Shown here one piece after another: positions 5,601 to 13,623 of a stretch of 21,518 bases of DNA. Source of the stretch: Candidatus Omnitrophota bacterium. Its GTDB lineage: Bacteria > Omnitrophota > JACPQZ01. The notes below the pieces were generated by a model. It saw nothing but the letters and a program-made list of their open reading frames with translations, searched no databases and was not told where the DNA came from. The translations under genes and the position numbers were made by a program. How positions within the stretch are numbered: the first letter of the stretch is position 1; every line of letters starts with the position of its first letter. The stretch is from assembly GCA_016190205.1 (NCBI GenBank), contig JACPQZ010000067.1:1-21518 (forward strand), in the 5' to 3' direction.

Positions 5601-8459
5601 ATGGCTAAAGACTACAAAAACACGCTTAACCTCCCCAAGACCCGCTTTCCCATGCAGGCGAATCTCATCCAGCGAGAGCCAGAAGTCCTGAAGCGCTGGG
5701 ACGCTGAAGACCTGTATGGAAAGATTCGCAAGAAATGCGAGGGACGCCCCAAATATATTCTGCACGACGGCCCCCCCTACGCAAACGGCGATGTGCATAT
5801 CGGAACGGCGCTCAATAAGACGCTCAAGGACATCGTCGTGCGTTACAAGACGATGTCGGGGTTTGACGCCCCCTACGTCCCCGGCTGGGACTGCCACGGT
5901 CTGCCTATCGAACATCAGGTTATGAAGGAGCTGGGCGCCCGGGCGCTCACCCTGACGCAGCCAGAAATCCGGCGCCTGTGCAGGGCCTATGCAGAGAAGT
6001 TTATTGATGTTCAGCGCCGGCAGTTTAGGCGCCTGGGGGTGATGGGCGATTGGATGAGGCCCTACCTCACCCTGGATCCCTCTTATGAAGCGGGGATCCT
6101 GGACGTTTTTCAGGACCTCGTCAAAAAAGGTTATGTCTACCGCGCTCAAAAACCGATTCACTGGTGTCCTGTCTGCGAGACGGCCCTCGCGGAGGCGGAG
6201 CTCGAGTATGAAAATCGCCGCTCTTCCTCCATCTACGTGAAGTTCCCGGTCATAGACGGGCCTTCGCTTAAACGCCTGGGCGATGGGGTCAAGGGGCGTA
6301 CGGTGAGCTTCTTGGCCTGGACCACGACCCCCTGGACACTTCCGGGAAATGTGGCGGTGGCCCTCCATCCCGATCTGGAATACGTGCTGGGCCAGGCGGG
6401 GGACGAGCTGGTCCTTGCGGGCGCGGAGTTTTTGAAGGCGAGGGGCCGGGAGCTGGGTCTTGTGCCATTGGCCGGTGCCGGACCGGTGCGGGGAAAGGAG
6501 CTCGAAGGAGCGCTTGCGCGCCACCCCTTTATAGGGCGCGACTCTAGAGTGGTGCTGGCCAAATATGTGTCCGCCGAGGAGGGGACCGGCTGCGTGCACA
6601 CAGCACCGGGTCACGGCACGGAGGACTACCTGACCGGCCTTGCGTATAAACTGCCGGTGCTCTCTCCGGTAGATTCACGGGGCCGGTTTACTGATGAGGC
6701 GGGGGAGTTTAAGGGGCTTTTCGTGATGGACGCCAATGCGCGGGTCGTCGAAACCCTCGAGCGAAAAGGCATGCTCCTCGGCAAGGCCGGCGAGCTTGAG
6801 CACTCCTATCCGCACTGCTGGCGTTGCAAGGGCCCCGTCATCTTCCGCTCAACCCGCCAGTGGTTTATTTCCATGGAGCGCAATGACCTGCGCGCGAAGG
6901 CCCTCGAGGCCATCAACGGCATTCGCTGGTTTCCGGGCTGGGGAATTTCCAGGATCACAGGCATGGTCAAGGTACGCCCCGATTGGTGCATCTCGCGCCA
7001 GCGCATCTGGGGGGTGCCTATCCCGGCTCTTCTTTGCAAGGATTGCGGCCAGGCCCTGGTCAGCGAAGACGTGATCGGGAAGATCAAAAGTCAGGTTCAG
7101 GAAAAAGGCACGGATGTCTGGTTTGAAAAAAGCGCCGAGGAGCTTGTTCCGGGCCAAAGCTGCGGCGCGTGCGGATCGCGCAACCTGGAAAAGGAAAAAG
7201 ACATCCTGGATGTCTGGTTTGAGTCCGGGGCAAGCCACCGGGCGGTTTTGAGGACCCGCCGGGAGCTTCAATTTCCTGCCGATCTTTATCTGGAGGGAAG
7301 CGACCAGCACCGCGGCTGGTTCCAATCCTCGCTTTTAACCGCCATGGGGGCGGAGGGCGAGGCGCCCTATCGTGCGGTCTTGACACACGGCTTCATGGTA
7401 GACGCCAGGGGGCGCAAGATGTCCAAGTCGGTTGGAAACCTGATCAATGCCATGGAGATGATCGACCAGCGGGGCGCCGACGTGACCCGGCTGTGGGTGG
7501 CTTCGGAGAACAGCCAGAATGACGTAACCTATTCGGAGGAGATTTTTAGCCGGATGGTAGAGGCCTACCGGCGCATCCGCAATACCTTCCGGTATGGTTT
7601 GAGCAACCTCTTTGATTTTGACCCAGCCCGAAACCGGGTGCGGGAACAAGACCTGGTGGAGATCGACCGCTGGCTCCTCTCGCGACTGGAAGGTCTGATC
7701 GGAGAGGCGGCGGGGGCATATGAGTCCTTTGAATTCCACCAGATTTATTCAATCGTGCACCAGTTTTGCACCGTGATCTTGAGCTCCTTTTACCTGGATG
7801 TCCGTAAGGACTGCCTTTATACGCTGGCCCAGAATTCCCCGGAGCGGCGCAGCGCCCAGACGGCTCTCTTCGAGGTAGTCACCGTACTCGCAAAAGTCTT
7901 GGCACCCATCCTTCCCTTTACTGCGGAAGAGGTTTGGCACGAGATACCGGGCGCGCGCGAGGCGGAGAGCGTGCATCTCGCGGACTGGCCCCGCCCAGGT
8001 AGGTTGCGCCGCGATCCTAAGCTGGAAGGAGAGTGGGAGACCCTGCTTAAGGTAAGGGATGCTGTCCTGCCTGTCCTGGAACGGCGCCGTGAAGCCAAGG
8101 AGATCGGAGACTCCCTTGAAGCCCGCACCGTCCTTTATGTGAAGGATGAGAAGCTCTTTGCCCACTTGAAGTCAAAACGCTCTCTTTTAGAGGAAGTGTT
8201 ACTTGTATCTCAAGTGGAGGTCATGTCTGGAGACGGCGCCCCTGCCGGAGCGCCCGAGGAAACTGCCCTAAATGGGGTGGTGGTCAAGGCGCTCCCAGCC
8301 ACAGGCAGGAAGTGCGCCCGCTGCTGGCGCTACCAGGAAAGCGTGGGAGGGGACGCAGAACACCCTGCGCTATGCGGACGCTGCGCCGGCGTGGTTCGGG
8401 CCTTTCGCGCGGATTTTGAGGGTCCTGATACAAAACGCCTGCCAGGTATGGTAAAATAG
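5601..8459 (+). CDS. ileS: Isoleucyl-tRNA synthetase
   Basis: Class I aminoacyl-tRNA synthetase charging tRNA-Ile, with an editing domain that removes misactivated valine. The 952-residue protein has the HIGH-type motif HIGT (66-69) after [11 protein letters not shown], the CP1 editing signature [12 protein letters not shown] (about 239-250) and [16 protein letters not shown] (about 328-343). It also has [13 protein letters not shown], an internal CxxC...CxxC zinc knuckle (about 479-524), the KMSKS loop (606-610), the anticodon-binding helical domain, and a C-terminal zinc finger starting CARCW (905). It is full length. The ATG follows repeat R2 by eight bases and lacks a visible Shine-Dalgarno. 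ileS next to a DksA-like gene and lspA is a widely conserved arrangement. Confidence 0.97.
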   Translation: MAKDYKNTLNLPKTRFPMQANLIQREPEVLKRWDAEDLYGKIRKKCEGRPKYILHDGPPYANGDVHIGTALNKTLKDIVVRYKTMSGFDAPYVPGWDCHGLPIEHQVMKELGARALTLTQPEIRRLCRAYAEKFIDVQRRQFRRLGVMGDWMRPYLTLDPSYEAGILDVFQDLVKKGYVYRAQKPIHWCPVCETALAEAELEYENRRSSSIYVKFPVIDGPSLKRLGDGVKGRTVSFLAWTTTPWTLPGNVAVALHPDLEYVLGQAGDELVLAGAEFLKARGRELGLVPLAGAGPVRGKELEGALARHPFIGRDSRVVLAKYVSAEEGTGCVHTAPGHGTEDYLTGLAYKLPVLSPVDSRGRFTDEAGEFKGLFVMDANARVVETLERKGMLLGKAGELEHSYPHCWRCKGPVIFRSTRQWFISMERNDLRAKALEAINGIRWFPGWGISRITGMVKVRPDWCISRQRIWGVPIPALLCKDCGQALVSEDVIGKIKSQVQEKGTDVWFEKSAEELVPGQSCGACGSRNLEKEKDILDVWFESGASHRAVLRTRRELQFPADLYLEGSDQHRGWFQSSLLTAMGAEGEAPYRAVLTHGFMVDARGRKMSKSVGNLINAMEMIDQRGADVTRLWVASENSQNDVTYSEEIFSRMVEAYRRIRNTFRYGLSNLFDFDPARNRVREQDLVEIDRWLLSRLEGLIGEAAGAYESFEFHQIYSIVHQFCTVILSSFYLDVRKDCLYTLAQNSPERRSAQTALFEVVTVLAKVLAPILPFTAEEVWHEIPGAREAESVHLADWPRPGRLRRDPKLEGEWETLLKVRDAVLPVLERRREAKEIGDSLEARTVLYVKDEKLFAHLKSKRSLLEEVLLVSQVEVMSGDGAPAGAPEETALNGVVVKALPATGRKCARCWRYQESVGGDAEHPALCGRCAGVVRAFRADFEGPDTKRLPGMVK
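8449..8457 (+). promoter_or_regulatory. Possible extended -10 element before the dksA-like gene
   Basis: The last codons of ileS contain TGGTAAAAT, a TGn extension plus the hexamer TAAAAT. No good -35 lies at the usual spacing. A start near 8464 would give a leader of only about six bases before the ATG at 8470, which has no Shine-Dalgarno. This is weak evidence for an internal promoter. Confidence 0.28.
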
Positions 8460-8469
8460 ATAGAATATC

Positions 8470-8877
8470 ATGAATAACAAGCCTCTCTCGAAAACCGATT
8501 TGGAGTACTGGAAAGCGATCCTCGCGGAGGAGCGGCGCCGGGTGACCGAACAGCTCCGCCACGTGGAAGAGGACGTCCTGAAAAAGTCTCAAAGAGATGC
8601 GACGGGCGACCTTTCGGGATACAGTTTCCACATGGCCGACGTGGGGACCGATAATTTCGACCGCGAGGTGACCTTGGCGCACGCATCGAACGGCCAGGGC
8701 ATCATCTTTCAAATAGACGAAGCCTTAAAACGTGTGAATGAGGGGACCTTTGGCATGTGTACATCCTGCGGCAAGCCCATCAAAAAGGAACGCCTCAAGG
8801 CGGTCCCCTATACCACCCTGTGCGTTCCCTGTAAGTCCCAGGAGGAGTCCCGCCCCGTCCCGCCCAGCCAGACATGA
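8470..8877 (+). CDS. DksA/TraR-family C4 zinc-finger protein (YlyA-like)
   Basis: Small predicted RNA-polymerase-associated regulator. The 135 residues comprise an N-terminal helical region (about 8-45), a central stretch with the acidic/Asp-rich ADVGTDNFDRE segment (56-67) seen in TraR/DksA homologues, a second helix, and a C4 zinc finger with C97, C100, C118 and C121 (CTSCGKPIKKERLK then TLCVPC). It lies between ileS and lspA, where B. subtilis has ylyA of the same family, so a role in modulating transcription initiation at stable-RNA or stress promoters is plausible but not demonstrated here. Its stop overlaps the lspA start as ATGA, implying coupled translation. Full DksA is usually longer (about 150 residues), so no gene symbol is given. 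Confidence 0.9.
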   Translation: MNNKPLSKTDLEYWKAILAEERRRVTEQLRHVEEDVLKKSQRDATGDLSGYSFHMADVGTDNFDREVTLAHASNGQGIIFQIDEALKRVNEGTFGMCTSCGKPIKKERLKAVPYTTLCVPCKSQEESRPVPPSQT

Positions 8878-9470
8878 GGTTGTTTTTCGCAAGCCTCGTT
8901 GTAGTCATCTTAGACCAGCTTACCAAATTAGCCGTGGAACTATTCTTAAGGGAATCCGTCCCAGTCATTCCCAACATATTTTATTTGACGCGGGTGCACA
9001 ATTCAGGGGGAGCCTTCGGGCTATTCACGGGGTTTACCTGGATGTTTGTTGCCGTGGGGCTATTGACCCTGGCTTTCGGACTTTTGTTCCGCCGCTCGAT
9101 TCAAACGGCCCCCCGCCTGATCCGCTGGGCTGCGGTTCTGATCCTGGGAGGGGCCCTCGGAAATCTCATCGACCGCCTGCGCTTTGGGTACGTGATCGAC
9201 TTTCTGGACTTCCGCGTCTGGCCCGTGTTTAATCTGGCCGATAGCTCGATCACCGTTGGGACGTGTTTGATCGTGTGGAGTATCTTTGCTGAACGTGGAA
9301 AAAGAAACCAGATACCAGTAACCAGTAACCAGAAGATTACAGATACCAGAAACCAGAAGGTTAAAAATCGGCTTTTTATTATCTTTTCTCTGCCAATGGC
9401 TCTATCACTTCTATCTGGTTTCTGGTCTCTGGTCTCTGGTTACTTCTCCAATGCATCCCGTATTATTTGA
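8874..9470 (+). CDS. lspA: Signal peptidase II (prolipoprotein peptidase) with repeat-derived tail
   Basis: Aspartyl membrane peptidase that removes signal peptides from diacylglyceryl-modified prolipoproteins at the inner membrane. Four hydrophobic segments (about 1-20, 56-72, 85-100, 125-139) and the family motifs are present: RVHNSGGAFG (40-49), GNLIDRLRFGYVIDFLDF with catalytic Asp109, and FNLADSSI with catalytic Asp123. Normal LspA ends at about residue 145. Here the frame runs on for another 53 residues encoded by heptamer element R3 (starting QIPVTSNQKITDTRNQK), including one more hydrophobic stretch (about 167-190), and stops inside lgt. The start ATG overlaps the preceding stop. The following lgt acts one step earlier in the same pathway. 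Confidence 0.93.
   Translation: MRLFFASLVVVILDQLTKLAVELFLRESVPVIPNIFYLTRVHNSGGAFGLFTGFTWMFVAVGLLTLAFGLLFRRSIQTAPRLIRWAAVLILGGALGNLIDRLRFGYVIDFLDFRVWPVFNLADSSITVGTCLIVWSIFAERGKRNQIPVTSNQKITDTRNQKVKNRLFIIFSLPMALSLLSGFWSLVSGYFSNASRII
9302..9447. repeat. Heptamer-repeat inverted element R3 within the lspA 3' end
   Basis: The left arm has CCAGNNA units at 9308-9335 and 9346-9359; the right arm has CTGGTNN units at 9415-9442. The arms are reverse complementary across a loop of roughly 55 bases. Unlike R1, R2 and R4 there is no TTCG-rich core. The element is translated as the LspA C-terminal extension and ends 4 bases before the lgt ATG. Confidence 0.82.
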
Positions 9471-10218
9471 CTGGGGTCCCCTACGGATCCACAGCTACGG
9501 GCTCATGGTCGCCGCAGGGTTTGCGGCAGCCATGCTTTTGGCCCGGAGGAGGATTTCCGAATCGCCGTTTTCCTTTAGCCGCCTGCTCGATTTTGGAGTG
9601 GCCCTCTTGATCGGCGGTCTGGCGGGGGGGCGGCTCCTGTACGTTGTCATGAACGCGGCCTACTTTCGGGTCCACCCGTGGGAGATGTTGATGATCCATC
9701 ATGGGGGCCTTTCCTACTTCGGGGCGCTGGCGGGAGGCCTTGCGGCGGGGGTTTGGTTCATCAGGCGTATCGGGGCGCCTTTTTGGGAGGCGGCGGATTT
9801 TATGATTATCTGGGTGCCGCTCGCACACGCCGTGGGCCGCGTGGGCTGTTTTTTGAATGGCTGCTGCTGGGGGACGGCGAGCACGGTCCCGTGGGCGGTT
9901 AAGTTTCCGCACTTAGGTTACGCCGCTCATCCCACCCAATTGTATGAAGCCCTGGCAAACCTGGCCCTTTTCGGGCTGATGCAGGTCATTTTTAAGCGGA
10001 AGCTGTTCGCGGGTCAGGCCCTTCTTTCCTACGGGGTGCTCTATGGCACCACTCGCTTTCTGCTCGAGTTTTTACGGGGTGATTCCCCGCACGCCGTTCT
10101 GGGGTTTTTAACCCCTTTTCAAGTCATGGCCGCGTTCCTCGTGGTTGTGTCGCTCGCTGCCTGGGCGCCCCTTGCCCTGCGCTCCTTTTTCCCGCTGGGC
10201 CGTTGTGAAGAGGCTTAA
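9451..10218 (+). CDS. lgt: Phosphatidylglycerol--prolipoprotein diacylglyceryl transferase
   Basis: Inner-membrane enzyme that transfers diacylglyceryl from phosphatidylglycerol to the lipobox Cys of prolipoproteins, the step before LspA. The 255 residues include the N-terminal HPVLFDWGPLRIHSYGLM segment, HGGLSYFGALAGG (84-96), the Lgt signature GRVGCFLNGCCWG (129-141) with the essential Arg130, HPTQLYEAL, and TRFLLEFLRGD (201-211). Several hydrophobic helices are evident. ATG 9451 fits the family N-terminus exactly. It overlaps the extended lspA frame by 20 bases and follows repeat R3 without a Shine-Dalgarno. Direct lspA-lgt adjacency lets the two maturation steps be co-expressed. Confidence 0.95.
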   Translation: MHPVLFDWGPLRIHSYGLMVAAGFAAAMLLARRRISESPFSFSRLLDFGVALLIGGLAGGRLLYVVMNAAYFRVHPWEMLMIHHGGLSYFGALAGGLAAGVWFIRRIGAPFWEAADFMIIWVPLAHAVGRVGCFLNGCCWGTASTVPWAVKFPHLGYAAHPTQLYEALANLALFGLMQVIFKRKLFAGQALLSYGVLYGTTRFLLEFLRGDSPHAVLGFLTPFQVMAAFLVVVSLAAWAPLALRSFFPLGRCEEA

Positions 10219-11110
10219 GCTCTCGGCCGGGCCGGGGGACGGAGGCAAAAGACTCGATCTTTTTCTGGGGACACTGCACGAGGAACTTGCCTCAAGGTCC
10301 CAGGCCCAGCGCCTCATCAAGGAAGGCCGCGTCCTTGTAAACGGGCAGACCGCCAAGGGCAGCCACCGGATAAAAGAGGGCGAGGAAATTTCAATCGAAA
10401 TCCCGCCCGCGCCCCCTTCTCACCTTGAGCCCCAAGACATCCCTGTTCCCGTTCTCTATGAAGATGACGAGCTCATCGTGGTGGAAAAGCCGGCTGGGCT
10501 CGTGACCCACCCCGGGGCGGGCAGGAGGGACGGGACCCTGGTGAATGCCTTGCTCTATCATTGCCGGTCCCTGGCCCCCACTTCTGATCCTGTGAGACCG
10601 GGGATTGTGCACCGCCTGGACAAGGATTCCTCGGGGCTTATGGTGGTTGCCAAGACGCCCCGAGCGCACGCGCACCTGGCGCTTCAGTTTAAGAATCGCA
10701 CCATCGAGCGGCTCTACCGCGCCTTTGTACTGGGAGTGGTCGAGTTTGACGAAGGGCGGGTGGATGCCCCCATAGGCAGGCACCCGGTCAATCCCAAAAA
10801 AAGGGCGGTCGTACCGGCTGGCGGAAAACCCGCGCTTAGCCTTTATAAGGTGCTGCGGCGTTACCGCGACGTCACTGATTTGGAGGTCAAGATCAAGACA
10901 GGGCGCACGCACCAGGTGCGGGTTCACTTAGCCCACCTGGGACACCCGGTGGTCGGAGATAGGGAGTACGGCAGGGCGGATGAGCGTATAACCCGGCCCG
11001 CCCTCCACGCCTTCGTGCTGGGGTTCAAGCACCCCGTGACGGGGGAGCGCCTTCGTTTTGAGAGACCCCTGCCGGAAGATATGCGCCGCTTTCTAAACAG
11101 TCTTGACTAA
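10205..11110 (+). CDS. rluD: RluA/RluD-family 23S rRNA pseudouridine synthase
   Basis: Isomerises specific uridines in RNA to pseudouridine; RluD-type enzymes act on large-subunit rRNA. With GTG 10205 as start the protein is 301 residues. An S4 RNA-binding domain spans about 15-65 (KRLDLFLGTLHEELASRS, RLIKEGRVLVNG), and the catalytic domain carries GIVHRLDKDSSGLMVVAKT with catalytic Asp139. KTGRTHQVRVHLAHLGHPVVGD closes the fold. The upstream in-frame ATG at 10145 would add 20 residues lying inside lgt with no homologous character, so GTG is preferred (14-base overlap with lgt). A homologue (ylyB) sits at the same place before pyrR in B. subtilis. The exact target uridines are unknown. Confidence 0.92.
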   Translation: MKRLKLSAGPGDGGKRLDLFLGTLHEELASRSQAQRLIKEGRVLVNGQTAKGSHRIKEGEEISIEIPPAPPSHLEPQDIPVPVLYEDDELIVVEKPAGLVTHPGAGRRDGTLVNALLYHCRSLAPTSDPVRPGIVHRLDKDSSGLMVVAKTPRAHAHLALQFKNRTIERLYRAFVLGVVEFDEGRVDAPIGRHPVNPKKRAVVPAGGKPALSLYKVLRRYRDVTDLEVKIKTGRTHQVRVHLAHLGHPVVGDREYGRADERITRPALHAFVLGFKHPVTGERLRFERPLPEDMRRFLNSLD

Positions 11111-11131
11111 GTCCGGAAACTCTGTTATCCT
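11103..11131 (+). promoter_or_regulatory. Predicted promoter of the pyr operon
   Basis: TTGACT (11103-11108) and TATCCT (11126-11131) are separated by 17 bases. The -35 overlaps the end of the rluD-like gene. A start near 11138 would place the PyrR-binding hairpin and the terminator in the leader RNA, as expected for attenuation control. Confidence 0.6.
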
Positions 11132-11137
11132 AATGTA

Positions 11138-11240
11138 TAGCCCTTTAATTCGGTCCTGTGAGACCGGGAAGGAAGGCAAAATGAGTCGGATACTCCGCAT
11201 AAAAATCGTACCTACCTATTCGAGGTAGGTCTTTTTTTGC
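11138..11240 (+). promoter_or_regulatory. PyrR-binding leader and transcription attenuator
   Basis: CGGTC at 11151-11155 pairs with GACCG at 11162-11166 around the loop CTGTGA, followed by GGGAAGGAAGGC. This matches the known PyrR-binding RNA pattern (UCC-GNGAG-type loop with a purine-rich 3' flank). GCC at 11140-11142 can pair with GGC at 11175-11177 as a lower stem. AGGAAGG (11170-11176) is complementary to CCTACCT (11211-11217) except for one A-A mismatch, giving a possible antiterminator that competes with both the PyrR hairpin and the terminator. High UMP with PyrR would favour termination. Confidence 0.82.
11210..11238 (+). terminator. Intrinsic terminator of the pyr attenuator
   Basis: An exact 8-bp stem, ACCTACCT (11210-11217) with AGGTAGGT (11223-11230), around loop ATTCG is followed by a C and seven T residues (11232-11238). 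It lies between the PyrR-binding hairpin and pyrR, the standard attenuator position. Confidence 0.88.
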
Positions 11241-11270
11241 CCACCTTTCTTTTTCCTGCTTGCTTGGACC

Positions 11271-11305
11271 GCGTAGCACGAAGCACGATGAACGAAGCAC
11301 GAACG
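11271..11305. repeat. Heptamer-repeat array R7 (ACGAAGC type)
   Basis: Five contiguous 7-base units (GCGTAGC, ACGAAGC, ACGATGA, ACGAAGC, ACGAACG) sit between the terminator and the pyrR start. CGAAGCACG is the reverse complement of the CGTGCTTCG found in R1 and R4, linking this small array to the larger elements. No inverted partner arm is visible nearby. Confidence 0.72.
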
Positions 11306-11327
11306 TTGCTCGCTAGGACAAAGTAAG

Positions 11328-11870
11328 ATGCCTCGCATAAAATCTAAGATTATGGACTCGAGGGCCATAGACCAGGCCCTCACGCGGATCGCGCACGAGA
11401 TACTCGAGCGGAATAAAGACACTTCGAGCCTTGCCCTCGTGGGGCTTCGCACCCAGGGGGTGTACCTCGCCCAGCGCCTGGCGGCGAAGATCAAGGAGCT
11501 CAACGGGGCAGAACTTAAGGTAGGTATCATGGACATCACGCTTTACCGTGACGACGTGCGTGGGGGGATACTCGTGCCCCAGGTCAAAGAAACCCTCATC
11601 GATTTTGACTTGGACGGCAAAAAGGTGGTTCTGGTGGATGACGTCCTTTTTACGGGCCGGTCGATACGCTGTGCCCTGGATCAGCTCATCGATTTTGGAC
11701 GCCCCAAGGAGATCCAGCTCGCGGTCTTGATTGATAGAGGACACCGGGAACTTCCCATTCGGGCCGATTATGTGGGGAAAAACATCCCCACCGCCGCGGG
11801 GGAGCAGGTGGTCGTGCGCCTTAAAGAAGGCGGGGGACCGGATGAAGTGGTTATTGAGGAGGAGGACTAG
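11328..11870 (+). CDS. pyrR: PyrR bifunctional RNA-binding attenuation protein / uracil phosphoribosyltransferase
   Basis: Regulator that binds pyr leader RNA when UMP is high and causes termination; many members also convert uracil and PRPP to UMP. The 180 residues match PyrR length, with the type I phosphoribosyltransferase PRPP loop VVLVDDVLFTGRS (100-112), DITLYRDD (69-76), LVGLRTQGVYLA (38-49) and the LIDRGHRELPIRADYVGKN segment (about 134-152). The start ATG has AGGA about 11 bases upstream. The cognate RNA site lies in the leader just before it, so this is autoregulation of the whole cluster. pyrR as first gene followed directly by pyrB matches the Bacillus pyr operon without the pyrP permease. 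Confidence 0.95.
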   Translation: MPRIKSKIMDSRAIDQALTRIAHEILERNKDTSSLALVGLRTQGVYLAQRLAAKIKELNGAELKVGIMDITLYRDDVRGGILVPQVKETLIDFDLDGKKVVLVDDVLFTGRSIRCALDQLIDFGRPKEIQLAVLIDRGHRELPIRADYVGKNIPTAAGEQVVVRLKEGGGPDEVVIEEED

Positions 11871-11872
11871 AC

Positions 11873-12799
11873 ATGCAGTGGCGTCATAAAGACCTCCTGG
11901 GTCTGGAAGAGCTGACGGCAGAAGAGATTGACGGCATCCTGGAGCAGACACGGGCCTTCCGGGAGGTCTCGCAGCGCACGGTCAAGAAAGTTCCGGCGCT
12001 TCAGGGAAAAACCATAGTCAACCTTTTCTTGGAGCCCAGCACCCGGACGAGGGCATCCTTTGAGCTTGCGGCCAAACGGCTCTCCGCTGACATCGTAAAC
12101 TTTCAGGAAAGCTCTTCGAGCCTGGCAAAGGGAGAGACCCTCAAGGATATGGCCCGCAATATCGAGGCCCTGAAAGTGGACTGCATCGTCATGAGACACG
12201 CCTCAAGCGGGGCACCCCATCTATTGGCGCGATGCGTCAAGGCTTCTATTATCAATGCGGGGGACGGGGCCCATGAGCATCCCACCCAGGCCTTGCTCGA
12301 TCTATTTACCATACGTGACAAGATCGGAAAGATCGAGGGCCTGCGCGTCCTTTTTGTGGGAGACATCACGCACAGCCGGGTGGCCCGCTCCAATATCTGG
12401 GGGATGTCCAAGTTTGGAGCGAAGGTGACCGTGTGCGGCCCGCGGACTCTAATCCCGTATGATATCGGAAGCCTGGGGGTGAACGTCAGCCATGACCTCT
12501 CGTCCAGCATCCGCGAGTGCGACGTCCTGTATCTCTTGCGCATTCAGCATGAGCGGCAGAGGAGGCACCTCTTTCCGTCCAACCGGGAGTATGCGCGCTT
12601 TTTCGGCGTGAACGAGTCGCTTTTAAACGGGGCGCGAAAGAATCTTCTCGTACTTCACCCGGGCCCCATTAACCGGGGGGTGGAGCTATCGGGGGACGCG
12701 TCGGAGGGGCCGCAGTCCTTGATCCTCGAGCAGGTCACGAATGGCTTGGCCGTGCGCATGGCGGTCTTGTATCTCGTGTCCGGGAGCGGAGAGTCATGA
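11873..12799 (+). CDS. pyrB: Aspartate carbamoyltransferase catalytic chain
   Basis: Condenses carbamoyl phosphate and L-aspartate to N-carbamoyl-aspartate, the first committed pyrimidine step. The 308 residues contain the carbamoyl-phosphate loop EPSTRTR (54-60), the mobile loop with [12 protein letters not shown] (81-92), [13 protein letters not shown] (131-143), an RIQHER segment and HPGPINRG toward the C-terminus. A strong GGAGGAGG Shine-Dalgarno lies upstream inside the end of pyrR, whose stop is two bases before this ATG. The pyrC start overlaps its stop (ATGA). No pyrI regulatory-chain gene is adjacent, as is usual for PyrR-controlled operons. Confidence 0.96.
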   Translation: MQWRHKDLLGLEELTAEEIDGILEQTRAFREVSQRTVKKVPALQGKTIVNLFLEPSTRTRASFELAAKRLSADIVNFQESSSSLAKGETLKDMARNIEALKVDCIVMRHASSGAPHLLARCVKASIINAGDGAHEHPTQALLDLFTIRDKIGKIEGLRVLFVGDITHSRVARSNIWGMSKFGAKVTVCGPRTLIPYDIGSLGVNVSHDLSSSIRECDVLYLLRIQHERQRRHLFPSNREYARFFGVNESLLNGARKNLLVLHPGPINRGVELSGDASEGPQSLILEQVTNGLAVRMAVLYLVSGSGES

Positions 12800-13536
12800 G
12801 CCTTTTGATCCGGGGGGCGGAGCTCGTTGATCCCGAAAAGAAACTGACAGGCACCCTGGATGTTTTAATCGAAAACGGGGTCATCTCGCGCATTGAGAAA
12901 AAGATCACGAACGGGTCGGCGAAGACGCTCGACGCCCGGGGGCTTCACCTCATGCCGGGACTCGTGGACATACACGTGCATTTGCGCCAGCCCGGCCGCG
13001 AAGACTGCGAGACGATTGAGAGCGGATCCCGCGCCGCTCTAAGAGGGGGTTTTACGAGTCTCTGCGCGATGCCCAATACAGACCCTCCGTGCGACACCGA
13101 GACGGTCGTGGAATATGTCAAGCATGAAGCAGGCCGCGTGGCGGGGGTAAATATTTATCCTCTGGGCTGTATTTCGCGCGGCCGGAAGGGTGAGGAGCTC
13201 GCCGAGATCGGGGGCCTTAAGGCGGCCGGCGTCGTGGGTTTGACGGACGACGGCGCCCCTGTGGTGGATTCAGAGCTCATGCGCAGGGCCATGGAATACG
13301 CCTCCGGGTTTGGATTGTGCGTCATTTCACATGCGGAAGACACCTCTCTGTGCGCGGGCGGGGTGATGAATGAGGGGGAGGTCTCCATGAGGCTGGGTTT
13401 AAGGGGAAGCCCCAACGCGGCAGAAAGCGTCATGATCGCGCGCGACATTGCCCTGGCGGAGCTTACCGGATGCCGCCTGCACATCGCCCATGTGAGCACG
13501 CGCCAGGGCTGTGACCTCATAGCCGAAGCCAAGTAA
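12796..13536 (+). CDS. pyrC: N-terminal dihydroorotase fragment before the stop
   Basis: The open part upstream of the TAA encodes 246 residues: the first beta-sandwich strands and most of the metal-binding barrel (His60, His62, Asp151/152, His179, His232). A GGAG-type Shine-Dalgarno precedes the ATG, which overlaps the pyrB stop. Without the final barrel strands and Asp305 it is not expected to be active alone. Confidence 0.6.
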   Translation: MSLLIRGAELVDPEKKLTGTLDVLIENGVISRIEKKITNGSAKTLDARGLHLMPGLVDIHVHLRQPGREDCETIESGSRAALRGGFTSLCAMPNTDPPCDTETVVEYVKHEAGRVAGVNIYPLGCISRGRKGEELAEIGGLKAAGVVGLTDDGAPVVDSELMRRAMEYASGFGLCVISHAEDTSLCAGGVMNEGEVSMRLGLRGSPNAAESVMIARDIALAELTGCRLHIAHVSTRQGCDLIAEAK

Positions 13537-13623
13537 AGAGGCATTTCTGTTACGGGAGAAGCTGCGCCTCATCACTTTTCCCTGACCGATGCCCAGGTCT
13601 CCAACTACGACGCGCGCTTTAAG

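Noticed and set aside
5574-6614. Long minus-strand ORF of 346 residues opposite ileS
   Set aside because: It mirrors the codon structure of a clearly real ileS, has no recognisable domain, and reads partly through repeat R2. Other antisense ORFs opposite ftsA, PNP, carB and pyrF were rejected on the same grounds.
10145-10204. Upstream ATG for the rluD-like gene
   Set aside because: It would add 20 residues inside lgt unlike the S4-domain N-terminus; GTG 10205 fits better.
11138-11240. Leader as a metabolite riboswitch
   Set aside because: The short hairpin with the CTGTGA loop, the terminator and the adjacent pyrR fit PyrR attenuation; no known riboswitch core is visible.
13534-13536. Reassignment of TAA as a sense codon
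   Set aside because: Several intact genes here (PNP, lgt, rluD, carA, pyrK, pyrF) end normally in TAA.
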